Below are positions 27,308 to 35,554 of a stretch of 59,486 bases of DNA, piece by piece. This stretch comes from Candidatus Acidiferrum typicum. Lineage in GTDB: Bacteria > Acidobacteriota > Terriglobia > Acidiferrales > UBA7541. Where the stretch lies: contig JAOAPV010000054.1 of the NCBI GenBank assembly GCA_025463055.1, positions 1-59,486 on the forward strand. The letters are read 5' to 3'. Each line of letters opens with the position of its first letter. The first letter of the stretch is position 1. The translations under genes and the position numbers were made by a program. Below the pieces are notes generated by a model, which was not told the origin of the DNA, did not search any database, and saw only the letters and a program-made list of their open reading frames with translations.

Positions 27308-27543
27308 ACTGCGCGAGCGTAATTCGGCGGGTTTCGAGCTATATCGACGGCGATCTGGAAGCCACGATCGTTGAGGAGATAGAGCTGCACCTGAAGACGT
27401 GCCGGGACTGCACCATTTTGGTGCAGCAGACGAGGCTCACTGTTAGGTTGTACTACGATTCGGATTTAGTGGATTATCCGGTGGAAGTGCAGGCGCGGTT
27501 GCATGAGACGTTGCGCCGGAAGATTTGCAAGGATCCTAATTGA
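27304..27543 (+). CDS. Small zinc-finger anti-sigma factor (zf-HC2)
   Basis: 79 residues starting with TTG that overlaps the sigma stop (TTGA). The ZAS motif His-x3-Cys-x2-Cys (HLKTCRDC) is at about residues 29-36 and an upstream Cys (Cys3) could complete the zinc site. No transmembrane segment follows, so it is a soluble anti-sigma factor, possibly redox sensitive through its zinc thiols. It should bind and inhibit the sigma factor encoded just before it. Confidence 0.85.
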   Translation: MNCASVIRRVSSYIDGDLEATIVEEIELHLKTCRDCTILVQQTRLTVRLYYDSDLVDYPVEVQARLHETLRRKICKDPN

Positions 27544-27605
27544 CAGCGTGCTCGCTCATCTCTGTAGGTTCAGCACAAAATCCAGGAGCGCTCGGGTTGC
27601 TCGCA

Positions 27606-27653
27606 AGCCGGGCTGAAGCCCGGCTGCTACAACGGACGCGCTAAATCGCGTCC
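27606..27653 (+). repeat. REP-like tandem palindromes between convergent genes
   Basis: A perfect 9-bp palindrome AGCCGGGCT-GA-AGCCCGGCT (27606-27625) is followed by GGACGCG-ctaaat-CGCGTCC (27634-27653). Neither is followed by a T-tract. The pair lies between the anti-sigma gene (+) and an ornithine-cyclodeaminase gene (-), a usual place for REP elements, which can also slow transcription in both directions. Confidence 0.65.
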
Positions 27654-27678
27654 CAACAATTCGACGCCCTGCCGAAAA

Positions 27679-28644
27679 TTATTCAGACCAGAATGGCAGC
27701 GGCCTGCCAAGGCCTTTTTCGCGAGCTAGGTCATAGACACGCATCGCTACGGCTAGATCCCAGGCGGCGATTCCGTTCGATTTGAAGAGCGTCACTTCGG
27801 TGTCGCTGGTTCGGCCGCTGACTCTCCCTGCTACCACGTCGGATAATTTCTTCACACCCGTCCAACAGATTTCATCTCCCTTGAAAGCGATGATGAGGTC
27901 GCCGGCTTCCTGCCGGGACTGCTCGATGGAATCGACCACGATCACGTCGGCAGAGGCAACGGCTTCGTCATCGAGTTCGCGTTTATGGGCATGGTTCGCG
28001 CCGATTGCGTTGATGTGCACTCCAGAGGCAAGGTCCGGACCGTGGAGCACGGGTTGGGAGGCAGTCGTTGCGGTACAGATGATGTGCGCGTCCCGCGCCG
28101 CTTCTGAGGAAGAGCTGACAGGTTCTACCGGAATGCCAATTCGCTGCGACATTTCTTTCGCGAACTGGTTGCGACGGTCGGCATTGCGGCCATATACGCG
28201 AGCGGAGGAAAGTTTGCGCACTGCGGCGATTGCTTCGAGTTGCGTCCTGGCTTGTCCACCGGTTCCGATGATGGCCGCGACGGATGCATCGCGGCGCGCC
28301 AGATATTTTGTTGCTACTCCGGAAGCGGCGCCGGTGCGCAATTGCCCCATGTAGTCGGCTTCAATCATGGCGACCAGATCGCCGCTCGCAATCTCGTAGA
28401 GCGGAACCAGAAAGCGCATTTTGCCGCGGACGAAGGTGTACTGCTTCATGGCCAGGAAGCCGGCGGTGAAATCCGCGGCGGCCATGTAATGGAAAAACCC
28501 GCCAGAGGGCAGCTCGAAGCGGCGACGGGGATGATTGACGACTTCGCGGGTCGCTTGCTTGTGCGAAATCTCTTCGACAGCCTCGAGAGCCATCGGCATG
28601 GTGAGAACCTGCTGAACCTCGGCTTCACTGATGTGCAGCATCAT
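27679..28644 (-). CDS. Ornithine cyclodeaminase / mu-crystallin family protein
   Basis: 321 residues from the tandem ATGATG at 28644; GGAG lies 9 bases before. A longer open frame exists upstream but overlaps the lipoprotein gene and is not credible. The Rossmann core GTGGQARTQLEAI (NAD-binding) and the family motif VSGRTSDTEVTLFKSNG near the C-terminus identify the ornithine cyclodeaminase/alanine dehydrogenase/ketimine reductase family. The exact substrate cannot be told. It lies 28 bases after the lipoprotein gene, probably in one operon with it and the SH3 gene. Confidence 0.88.
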   Translation of the reverse strand: MMLHISEAEVQQVLTMPMALEAVEEISHKQATREVVNHPRRRFELPSGGFFHYMAAADFTAGFLAMKQYTFVRGKMRFLVPLYEIASGDLVAMIEADYMGQLRTGAASGVATKYLARRDASVAAIIGTGGQARTQLEAIAAVRKLSSARVYGRNADRRNQFAKEMSQRIGIPVEPVSSSSEAARDAHIICTATTASQPVLHGPDLASGVHINAIGANHAHKRELDDEAVASADVIVVDSIEQSRQEAGDLIIAFKGDEICWTGVKKLSDVVAGRVSGRTSDTEVTLFKSNGIAAWDLAVAMRVYDLAREKGLGRPLPFWSE

Positions 28645-28672
28645 TAGGCGGGTCTCCGTGAGTACCTGGATT

Positions 28673-29668
28673 CTACAGGTGTAAGCGGAATCTGAAAACG
28701 CGGGCGGCTGCGGTGTCGAGGAGCAACAAATCACCGGCGGGCGTGACGACAATTTTGCGCACGATGACGGAGCCTGCGCCGGGGACCCAGGCGGACAGAT
28801 CCTGCGTGAGCCGGTAAGAACCGTCGAGCGACCAGACGTAAACGGAGGCATGGGTTGCGCTGACTGCGAAAATGAACTTGTGGTTCACCGCGACGCCAGT
28901 GAGCTGCGCATCGGTGGCGTCAGCGGGCACGGAAAGCGTACGCTGCGGTGCCCCCGTGTCGTCATAGATCTTGATTTGCGGTTGCGCTGATTCCGTGAGA
29001 TAGATCAAACCGTCAGGACCGACGGCGAGAGCTGATGGATTGTCGATCTGAGCGCCAATTGGAGCTTCTTTTGGCGCGGCCCTCCCCAGTTTTGCCGCGG
29101 AACCTCCCCATGATCCGGCCGGACGAAGCGCCGGGCTAAATTTGTGGAGGCCGAAGGGATGTTTGGCAGTGACATAGATTGTGCCGTAGGCATCGACGGC
29201 GATGTGCATGGATTCGCGGACCGCAGACGGCGTCCCTGTGCGCAATTCACGATGGCGCATCCCGTCGGAAAAGAAAATGGCCACGGTGCCGAGGCGGCCG
29301 TCGGCCACGTAGATGGCCGCTCCAGCGTCTACGGCAAGGTCCACGGCATGCATATTGGTGCGATCGTCTTGAAACGAGAGGCGCGGCTCGCCACTGGGCG
29401 AAAATTTGTGGATGAAGCCGGTGGCGGCGTCGGCAATATAGATAATGGATTCGCCGTCGCTGGCCATGGCAATGGGCTTGTCGAATTGACCGGGGCCGTC
29501 GCCGTGGGAACCCCAGGTGTCGACATACTCGAAGGGCGGCGGAGGCGGTTGCTGAGCGGCAACGGTTTGCGTGGGATGGGAGCAGCCGGAGACCATCGCT
29601 GCGAAAAGTAAAGCGGGAAGCAGACGTCTGGCGCGCGTCGGCGAGTTGCAATATGCCGCGGTGTTCAC
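28673..29668 (-). CDS. NHL/beta-propeller repeat lipoprotein
   Basis: 331 residues from the GTG at 29668, which overlaps the previous stop as TAGTG. This start gives a proper lipoprotein signal with an Arg pair, a hydrophobic core and the lipobox MVSGC. The body contains repeated NHL-type blades (for example WGSHGDGPGQFDKPIAMA) separated by about 45 residues, forming a six-bladed propeller outside the cytoplasm. The open frame upstream of 29668 codes for Arg-rich non-native sequence. It is coupled to the SH3-domain gene before it and both may act at the envelope. Confidence 0.82.
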   Translation of the reverse strand: MNTAAYCNSPTRARRLLPALLFAAMVSGCSHPTQTVAAQQPPPPPFEYVDTWGSHGDGPGQFDKPIAMASDGESIIYIADAATGFIHKFSPSGEPRLSFQDDRTNMHAVDLAVDAGAAIYVADGRLGTVAIFFSDGMRHRELRTGTPSAVRESMHIAVDAYGTIYVTAKHPFGLHKFSPALRPAGSWGGSAAKLGRAAPKEAPIGAQIDNPSALAVGPDGLIYLTESAQPQIKIYDDTGAPQRTLSVPADATDAQLTGVAVNHKFIFAVSATHASVYVWSLDGSYRLTQDLSAWVPGAGSVIVRKIVVTPAGDLLLLDTAAARVFRFRLHL

Positions 29669-30744
29669 TAGCGCTTTAAAGCCTTTGCTGAACTCGTGGC
29701 ACGCGGTCTTCGAGGGACGTCGCCCGGTTCGCGGACGCGGCGCACGACGGTTTGCATCAGGCGGTACACGCGCTCTTCTTTCGCGCCTTCGATTTGGCGA
29801 AAGCGGAACTCGGGCTCGCCCTTCGGTCCTTTGTCGACGCGAATGGGCATTTGGCCGCACAAATTGTTTTCGATGAAGGCGGTTTCGTAGCGGGTGCGCT
29901 TCGGGTTCCATGTGTAAACGCGGAGTGTGGTGAAATCGCAGGCTTGCCCTTCGCCGCTGCGCGTTCCTGCAACTAAATATTGGGGCTTGTCTCCGGAGGG
30001 ACTGGCCACGCGGTTTAGCTCGAACCAGGCAATCGGGCGCACGTTCGCGGAAGCCATACCTTCGCGGACCGGGTCAGGCAAATCCAGCTCGACGAAGCGG
30101 GCCACGACCCACCCGGCGATAGGGACGGTCTGATCGCCCGGCTGCGTGGTGGTGTTGGATTCGGAGCTGCGGGCGGAGGCTTCGCCGGGCGGGCGAGTAG
30201 CTAAGCCGCAAACCAGAAACCAATCCTCTTTCTTTTCGTGCGCGTCATTCGGATTCTCACGGGGATTCTCGCGCTCATCGCCGACTTGCACCCAATCGGC
30301 AACGGCACGCGCGACGATTTCCAGGGGAACGCCGCGCCCGAACTGGTACAAACGGGGCGCTGTGCGTCCGGGCTCGACGCGGAGATTGGTCTGTACTTTG
30401 GTACGGCCGCGTGCCTGGACGAGCATGGCTTTCGCGGAGTTGAGGAGCTTTACGCTGCGCTGCCAGAGCGCAGGTTCGAGTAGTAGCCTGCTGTCGACCC
30501 AGCCGATTACGCCGCTGACGGTACGGACCTTGACGCTATCGTTGCGGCGGGACATGACGTCAACGCGATCGCCATAGTGCAGCGTATCGATGGGCTCGCG
30601 GACTTGGGCGACGCTGCTCCACAGCGTGACACTGCGCTCGCTGATATAAGCGTCGCCGAGATATTCGTGCTTGGGGCGGAAGAACCAGGCAGCGACTCCG
30701 ACCAAACACAGAAGGGGCACCGCGACTAGAAGCTTGCGCTTCAT
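29668..30744 (-). CDS. Membrane-anchored protein with two SH3-like domains
   Basis: 358 residues with one N-terminal transmembrane segment (about 4-22) and no cleavage site evident. Two bacterial SH3-like segments are visible: about 35-95 (WSSVAQVREPIDTL, IGWVDSRLL) and about 112-170 (TNLRVEPGRTAPRL). They often bind peptidoglycan. The C-terminal half (about 200-358) has beta structure and an isolated Cys pair but no recognised domain. Translationally coupled to the following lipoprotein gene. Confidence 0.7.
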   Translation of the reverse strand: MKRKLLVAVPLLCLVGVAAWFFRPKHEYLGDAYISERSVTLWSSVAQVREPIDTLHYGDRVDVMSRRNDSVKVRTVSGVIGWVDSRLLLEPALWQRSVKLLNSAKAMLVQARGRTKVQTNLRVEPGRTAPRLYQFGRGVPLEIVARAVADWVQVGDERENPRENPNDAHEKKEDWFLVCGLATRPPGEASARSSESNTTTQPGDQTVPIAGWVVARFVELDLPDPVREGMASANVRPIAWFELNRVASPSGDKPQYLVAGTRSGEGQACDFTTLRVYTWNPKRTRYETAFIENNLCGQMPIRVDKGPKGEPEFRFRQIEGAKEERVYRLMQTVVRRVREPGDVPRRPRATSSAKALKR

Positions 30745-31060
30745 GGGCAGGCCTCAAGGCGGTTGAATGACACTAAGGGTGATAAGGCGTTCATGCGTTT
30801 GATTTTTTCGGCGCGACAGATGATTGTAACCGATTCTCTGGGTATGGCCGGAGGAAGCGTCGAAGAAGTTTTCTGTTACAATGCGCGGAATTCGGCGGAG
30901 GACGACTAAGAATAGGCAGAAATATGTGCCGCACCTACGGCGCTCCGGATACTTGCGCAAACCATACCCAGCGCTTACCCACTGGGCTAACCTGTGGCGC
31001 ACCTCCGGCGCTCAGAGGCGGAGTTGAGCGACTACACTCAGAAAATGCTAGGAGACACGA
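30745..31060 (+). other. Intergenic region with a repeat element
   Basis: 316 bases between divergent genes (SH3-domain gene and DoxX). It contains the repeat element at 30925-31012; the remainder shows only AT-rich stretches that could hold promoters. No credible gene. Confidence 0.45.
30925..31012 (+). repeat. Intergenic repeat unit with near-identical ends
   Basis: TGTGCCGCACCTACGGCGCT (30925-30944) and TGTGGCGCACCTCCGGCGCT (30993-31012) match at 18 of 20 positions and flank a hairpin CCCAG...CTGGG (30967-30986). This is the look of a dispersed short intergenic repeat of Acidobacteriota genomes, but only one unit is present in this window. Confidence 0.55.
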
Positions 31061-31501
31061 GTGAGATTTCTGGATTCGCTTCGACCTGTGGGACTGTTGG
31101 TGCTTCGCGTTGCATTGGGGATTATTTTCATCTCGCATGGATATCCTAAGCTGGCGCATTTGCGCGGCGGAGGGCAGATGCGGGGATTTTTTGTGGAACA
31201 CGGGTTGCCGGGATATTTTGTGTACATTGCCGGCGTGATCGAGACGTTTGGGGGCGGGCTGCTGCTGCTCGGATTATTCACGCGGGCGGCCGCGCTGCTG
31301 CTGACGATTGAGATGTGCGTGGCAATTTGGAAGGTGCACAGCACGCATGGGTATTTGGCGGTCAATGATTATCAATTTCCGCTGACCCTGGCCGCGGGTT
31401 GTTTTGCGCTGGCGACGATTGGAGCGGGATTGATTTCGCTGGATCACCCCTTGTTTGAGGGTGGAGGTAGAGCCCGAGCGCCGCGACCGCCAAAGAAGTA
31501 G
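31061..31501 (+). CDS. DoxX-family membrane protein
   Basis: 146 residues with four transmembrane helices and the family motif VLRVALGIIFISHGYPKL near residue 15-32 and GGGLLLLGLFTRAAALLL near the second helix. It starts with GTG preceded by AGGAG at a proper distance. DoxX proteins are small inner-membrane proteins often linked to redox or oxidative-stress functions; the precise role is unknown. Confidence 0.88.
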   Translation: MRFLDSLRPVGLLVLRVALGIIFISHGYPKLAHLRGGGQMRGFFVEHGLPGYFVYIAGVIETFGGGLLLLGLFTRAAALLLTIEMCVAIWKVHSTHGYLAVNDYQFPLTLAAGCFALATIGAGLISLDHPLFEGGGRARAPRPPKK

Positions 31502-31646
31502 GATCGGCGAAGTTTAGTTTGGACCAGTTAAGAACCCTGAGACTTGTACGCTCAGAGCGAGTGAACAGCCGACATTGAGACTAGACGCGCCGACAACAGC
31601 GGCGTTCAAAACTTAGGCTTGGGTCAAGACGACGCCGCGCTCCAAA

Positions 31647-31994
31647 CTACGACGTTACGGGGGCTGATGGAACAGAGGACGTTCGCGCTACACCCGTGGG
31701 GCCCGGGGGCAGGGCGATCCAGAGGATGATGTAGGCGAGCACACCCGTCCCCGCGAAGAGTGCAGCCAGGAGCCACACTAGACGAATAATTGTGGGATCT
31801 AGATCGAAGTAGTCGGCCAGACCCGCGGCTACGCCTGCGATTTTTTTGTCATTTGTGGAGCGCACCAGGCGCTTTTTGGGGGCGCAGTCGGCGGTGTACG
31901 CAGCGGCAGTGCCGGAAACCGGCTGCTTGGTGCCGCAGTTGTAACAGAAATTCGAGCCCTCCGCGATTTGCTTCTGGCAATTTGCGCAGACCAT
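31647..31994 (-). CDS. Zinc-ribbon PspC-domain membrane protein
   Basis: 115 residues. An N-terminal zinc ribbon (CANC at 3-6, CYNC at 17-20) is followed by a PspC domain: KKIAGVAAGLADYFDLDPTIIRLVW and a transmembrane helix (about 72-95). PspC proteins sense inner-membrane stress. Here the ribbon would sit in the cytoplasm. It is isolated, without other psp genes. Confidence 0.88.
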   Translation of the reverse strand: MVCANCQKQIAEGSNFCYNCGTKQPVSGTAAAYTADCAPKKRLVRSTNDKKIAGVAAGLADYFDLDPTIIRLVWLLAALFAGTGVLAYIILWIALPPGPTGVARTSSVPSAPVTS

Positions 31995-32160
31995 GAGTCA
32001 CCTCCACAGGCCTTATTCTACTTATTGATACGAATTGATGGCAAATAAAGTTTCCGGATATATAGAATTCAGACTGCGGATTACATTTTGCTCGTGTTGC
32101 TCGTGTTTGGGAAAAAGCCTCAGGTCCAGACACAGGACCCGAGCCACAGGTCTAGGTGCA

Positions 32161-34317
32161 TTAGTATTCGAGGAGTTGTTTGACTGCGGATACTATGTGC
32201 TCGGTTTGAGGCAGGATAACGTCCTCTAATTTTGGCTGGTAGGCGCAGAAGGTGTCCATGGCGGCTACGCGCTTTACCGGGGCGTCTAGCTCTTCAAAGA
32301 GCTCGTCGGCGATGCGGGCGGCGATTTCCGCACCGAAACCCCAGCTCAACATGTCTTCATAGGCGACGATTACGCGATGATTTTTGCGCACCGTGGCTGC
32401 AATGGCGTCCCAATCATAGGGAGAGAGCGAGCGGAGGTCGATGATTTCGACGGAGACACCTTCGCGCTCAAGCTGCGCTGCGGCGACCTCGGCGCGATGC
32501 ACGATGGCGCCGAAGGTAACGATGCTTACTTCGCTGCCTTCTTTGACCAAACGCGCTTTGCCGAACGGAACGGTGTAATCGGGACCGGGATATTCGGAGC
32601 GATTGTACGGCTGGCGATAAAGATGTTTGTGCTCGAGGAACATCACCGGGTCGTCGCAGCGGACTGCCGTGCGCAGAAGTCCGGCGACATCGAGCGCCGT
32701 GGAAGGCATCACGACGCGCAGGCCGGGACAGTGCGTGAAGATAGATTCGCCGCTTTGGCTGTGATAAATGCCGCCGCCGGTAAGATAGCCGCCGATGGCG
32801 ACGCGGAGCACCGCGGGACATTTGAAATTGCCATTGGACCGCCAGCGCAGCACGCAGAGCTCGTCGCGAATCTGCATCATGGCGGGCCAGATGTAGTCAA
32901 AGAATTGGATTTCGGCGACGGGCTTCAGTCCACGCGTGGCCATGCCGATGGCCCGGCCAACAATGCTGGCCTCGGCGAGCGGCGTATTGAAAACGCGGTC
33001 GTGGCCGAACTTTCTTTGCAGGCCGGATGTGGCTTTGAAGACGCCGCCTTTGCCTTTGACGTGTTTCAGATTTTCATCGCGGCTGGCGTCCGCTACGTCT
33101 TCGCCAAAGACCGTGATGCGCTCATCGCGTGCCATTTCGTCGGAGAGCGTGGCGGCCACCATCTCGACCATTGTCTTAGGGGCGCCGTGAAATTGCGGCT
33201 GGGCTGCGAAAGCGGGTGAAGTAGGGTCGACGTCGGGCGAGTAGACGTTGACCATGATCGAGTCGACCGACGGTGGTTCGGCGGCGAGGGCTTCGTCGGC
33301 GGCGTCGCGGACTTCGCGATCGACATCGGCTTCGAGCGCTTCGATTTGCTTCTGGTCAAGCAAGCCTTCGCGAACGAGGAAGAGAGAAAACTTGGAGAGC
33401 GGGTCGCGGTGCGCCTCTTCTTCGCGTTCCTCGGCGGTCTTGTAAAGTTTTTCGTCGTCAGAAAGCGAATGCGAGTAGGGCCGAATGACGTGCGCGTGAA
33501 GCAGCGCGGGGCCGCGGCGTTGGCGCACGTAGTCGACCGCTTCTTTGCCAATAGCGTAGCTTTCGAGCGGATCGGTGCCATCGAACTCGGCGACGTGCAG
33601 GCCCGGAAAATCGCGGACTAACTTTGAAATGTTGCCGCCGGCAGTCTGGACTTCCACGGGGACGGAAATCGCGTAGCCGTTGTCTTCGATGAGATAGAGA
33701 AGCGGCAATTTCTTCGCGCAGGCGGCGTTGAGCGATTCCCAAAACTCGCCTTCACTGGTGGCACCGTCACCGGCGGAAACGTAGACAATCTCATTGGCAT
33801 CATGACTAACGTATTGCCCGAGCGGAGCTTTCTTAGCTTGCGCGAGCGCTTTGGGCCGATCCTGGTAATACAGCGCGGCCTCGGCGGCGCCTACGGCTTG
33901 GACAAACTGCGTTCCGGTGCAGGACGATTTCGAGACGATGTTCCACTTGGCATGGCCCCAGTGCGAAGGCATCTGGCGTCCACCGGAGGCGGGGTCGTCT
34001 TTTGCGCCGACAGCCTGGAGCAAAGTGTCGAGCGGCGTGACGCCGAGCATCAAGCAGAGCGCGCGGTCGCGATAGTAGGGATAGAGCCAGTCGACGCCGG
34101 GGCGTAAAAGAAGGCCCATGGCGGCGGTGACGGCTTCGTGGCCGGCGCTGGAAATCTGGAAGTAAATTTTGTTTTGGCGCTTGAGTTGAATTTCGCGGTC
34201 GTCCAGGCGGCGGGAAAGAAACATCGTGCGATAGATGCGAATGAGCGCTTCGCGGTCGAGGCCGTGAAACTTATCGGCATCGAGCTTGGCTATCTTTGTG
34301 CGCGTTTGTACCGCCAT
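32161..34317 (-). CDS. Fused E1 alpha/beta subunit of a 2-oxoacid dehydrogenase
   Basis: 718 residues. The N-terminal half (about 1-350) is the E1 alpha part with the thiamine-diphosphate motif [18 protein letters not shown]...EDNGYAIS and [11 protein letters not shown]. The C-terminal half (about 380-718) is E1 beta ([29 protein letters not shown]). Separate subunits are usual, so this is a natural fusion, as in many Acidobacteriota. It is probably the branched-chain 2-oxoacid dehydrogenase E1. E2 and E3 are not in the window. Confidence 0.9.
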   Translation of the reverse strand: MAVQTRTKIAKLDADKFHGLDREALIRIYRTMFLSRRLDDREIQLKRQNKIYFQISSAGHEAVTAAMGLLLRPGVDWLYPYYRDRALCLMLGVTPLDTLLQAVGAKDDPASGGRQMPSHWGHAKWNIVSKSSCTGTQFVQAVGAAEAALYYQDRPKALAQAKKAPLGQYVSHDANEIVYVSAGDGATSEGEFWESLNAACAKKLPLLYLIEDNGYAISVPVEVQTAGGNISKLVRDFPGLHVAEFDGTDPLESYAIGKEAVDYVRQRRGPALLHAHVIRPYSHSLSDDEKLYKTAEEREEEAHRDPLSKFSLFLVREGLLDQKQIEALEADVDREVRDAADEALAAEPPSVDSIMVNVYSPDVDPTSPAFAAQPQFHGAPKTMVEMVAATLSDEMARDERITVFGEDVADASRDENLKHVKGKGGVFKATSGLQRKFGHDRVFNTPLAEASIVGRAIGMATRGLKPVAEIQFFDYIWPAMMQIRDELCVLRWRSNGNFKCPAVLRVAIGGYLTGGGIYHSQSGESIFTHCPGLRVVMPSTALDVAGLLRTAVRCDDPVMFLEHKHLYRQPYNRSEYPGPDYTVPFGKARLVKEGSEVSIVTFGAIVHRAEVAAAQLEREGVSVEIIDLRSLSPYDWDAIAATVRKNHRVIVAYEDMLSWGFGAEIAARIADELFEELDAPVKRVAAMDTFCAYQPKLEDVILPQTEHIVSAVKQLLEY

Positions 34318-34459
34318 TCAGTGGCCCTCGCGATGGAGTGGAGATGCTCGCCGGTGGAACTCTTATTATATCGAAAAGATGCGTGAGGTGCCGGAAAGGA
34401 CTTCGGGATTTCGCTGGATTCACGCCCAGATTCTCAGGGACTGCCAGTGACCATTGGCT

Positions 34460-34921
34460 TCACTCGAGGGTGTCAAACTGCTTTAGGGTGTCGGCGAAAT
34501 CGGGTTCGCTTTCGCGAATGATTTTGGGCGAGGCGCTCTTGAACGGCTCTTCAGCAGGGATGCGGTCAAGCCAGCGCTGCTCGGAGAGTTTTTCGTGACC
34601 GGAAAAATAGAGGCGGACGAGTAGCTTTACGGGACCATGGTTTTCGGGTGCGGCTGAGGCGTCGTTGGACTTGGCTTTGGGCTTTGATTCTCCCTTAGCA
34701 GCCTTGGACTTTGCCGCTTTTGCCGGCTCTGGCTCGGGGTTTGCTGCTGCTTCGGACTTCGCGGCTGCTGGATCCGACGACGGAGCTTGCTCGCGCTCGA
34801 GTTTGTACTGGAGCTTCTTGTCGAGGCGGAAGGCTTGCTTCCAGTTTTCGAGTTTGTGGCGGGCCTGCTGAACTTTTTCTTCGTCCGACCCCAAATCAAA
34901 GAGCAAATAGGTTTGTGCCAT
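34460..34921 (-). CDS. Hypothetical protein with low-complexity linker
   Basis: 153 residues from the ATG at 34921, which begins a compact N-terminal segment (MAQTYLLFDLGSDEEKV). The middle (about 55-95) is a Lys/Ala/Pro/Glu-rich low-complexity linker, and the C-terminal about 45 residues form a second short domain. Family unknown. An open frame reaches upstream to 35005 without signal for a start. Confidence 0.5.
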   Translation of the reverse strand: MAQTYLLFDLGSDEEKVQQARHKLENWKQAFRLDKKLQYKLEREQAPSSDPAAAKSEAAANPEPEPAKAAKSKAAKGESKPKAKSNDASAAPENHGPVKLLVRLYFSGHEKLSEQRWLDRIPAEEPFKSASPKIIRESEPDFADTLKQFDTLE

Positions 34922-35062
34922 GACGAAAGTCTGCGATGCGAAGTGGCGGGAAGTCAAGGCGCAGCGGTCGGCGAGGCGAGGCTTGGTTATACCAACGCAA
35001 GACATATTGGATGGGCAGCGAGCGCCGTTTTGCCGTATCCTACGTCCTAGAGAACAGGAAAC

Positions 35063-35473
35063 GTGATCGCCTCGAGCCTGCAGCGTAAAAGAATCGTGGC
35101 CGCATGGGTATGCTTGTTTGCGGCTGTGGCTTTGTACGCCCCGTTGGCGGGCGCTGCGTGGTCAGCGCACGCGATGAGCTGCTGCACAGGGGACTACTGC
35201 CCGATCGCGCAGCATCATCACCAGAAAAGCCAAGCTTCGCCGCACTCCGAGATGGATTGCGGGCATGACATCGGCGAAATGATGAACTGCTCGATGTCTT
35301 GCTGCCAGGGATCTGAAAAACCGCTGGTCACCGCGGTCGCGTTTGTGCTGCCGGACATGGCTTCCACTTCGGCCCCCATTGCGGTTACCGGCGCTGCCGA
35401 CACTTTGCAGTCCCTTGAGATTCCCCGGTCCCTCGAGCCGGTTTTTCCTCCGCCTCGCTTCGCGCACGCATAG
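35063..35473 (+). CDS. Small secreted Cys/His/Met-rich protein, probable metal binding
   Basis: 136 residues starting with GTG, with a signal peptide (cleavage near AGA). The mature part has seven Cys (SCC, YC, DC, NC, SCC), a HHH triplet and clustered Met (MMNCSM), which is the composition of periplasmic copper-handling proteins. No family is recognised. It lies 81 bases before a TonB-dependent receptor, probably its operon partner, which suggests metal capture or delivery linked to the receptor. Confidence 0.65.
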   Translation: MIASSLQRKRIVAAWVCLFAAVALYAPLAGAAWSAHAMSCCTGDYCPIAQHHHQKSQASPHSEMDCGHDIGEMMNCSMSCCQGSEKPLVTAVAFVLPDMASTSAPIAVTGAADTLQSLEIPRSLEPVFPPPRFAHA

Positions 35474-35554
35474 TAGGAGTCGCTGTCTCCCATTCAATCT
35501 GATCGGCTCATGCCGCGACGCTACGTCGCGCTCTTGCTACTTTGGAGAAAACTA

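Noticed and set aside
27606-27653. Intrinsic terminator
   Set aside because: The palindromes are not followed by T-tracts; called a REP-like repeat.
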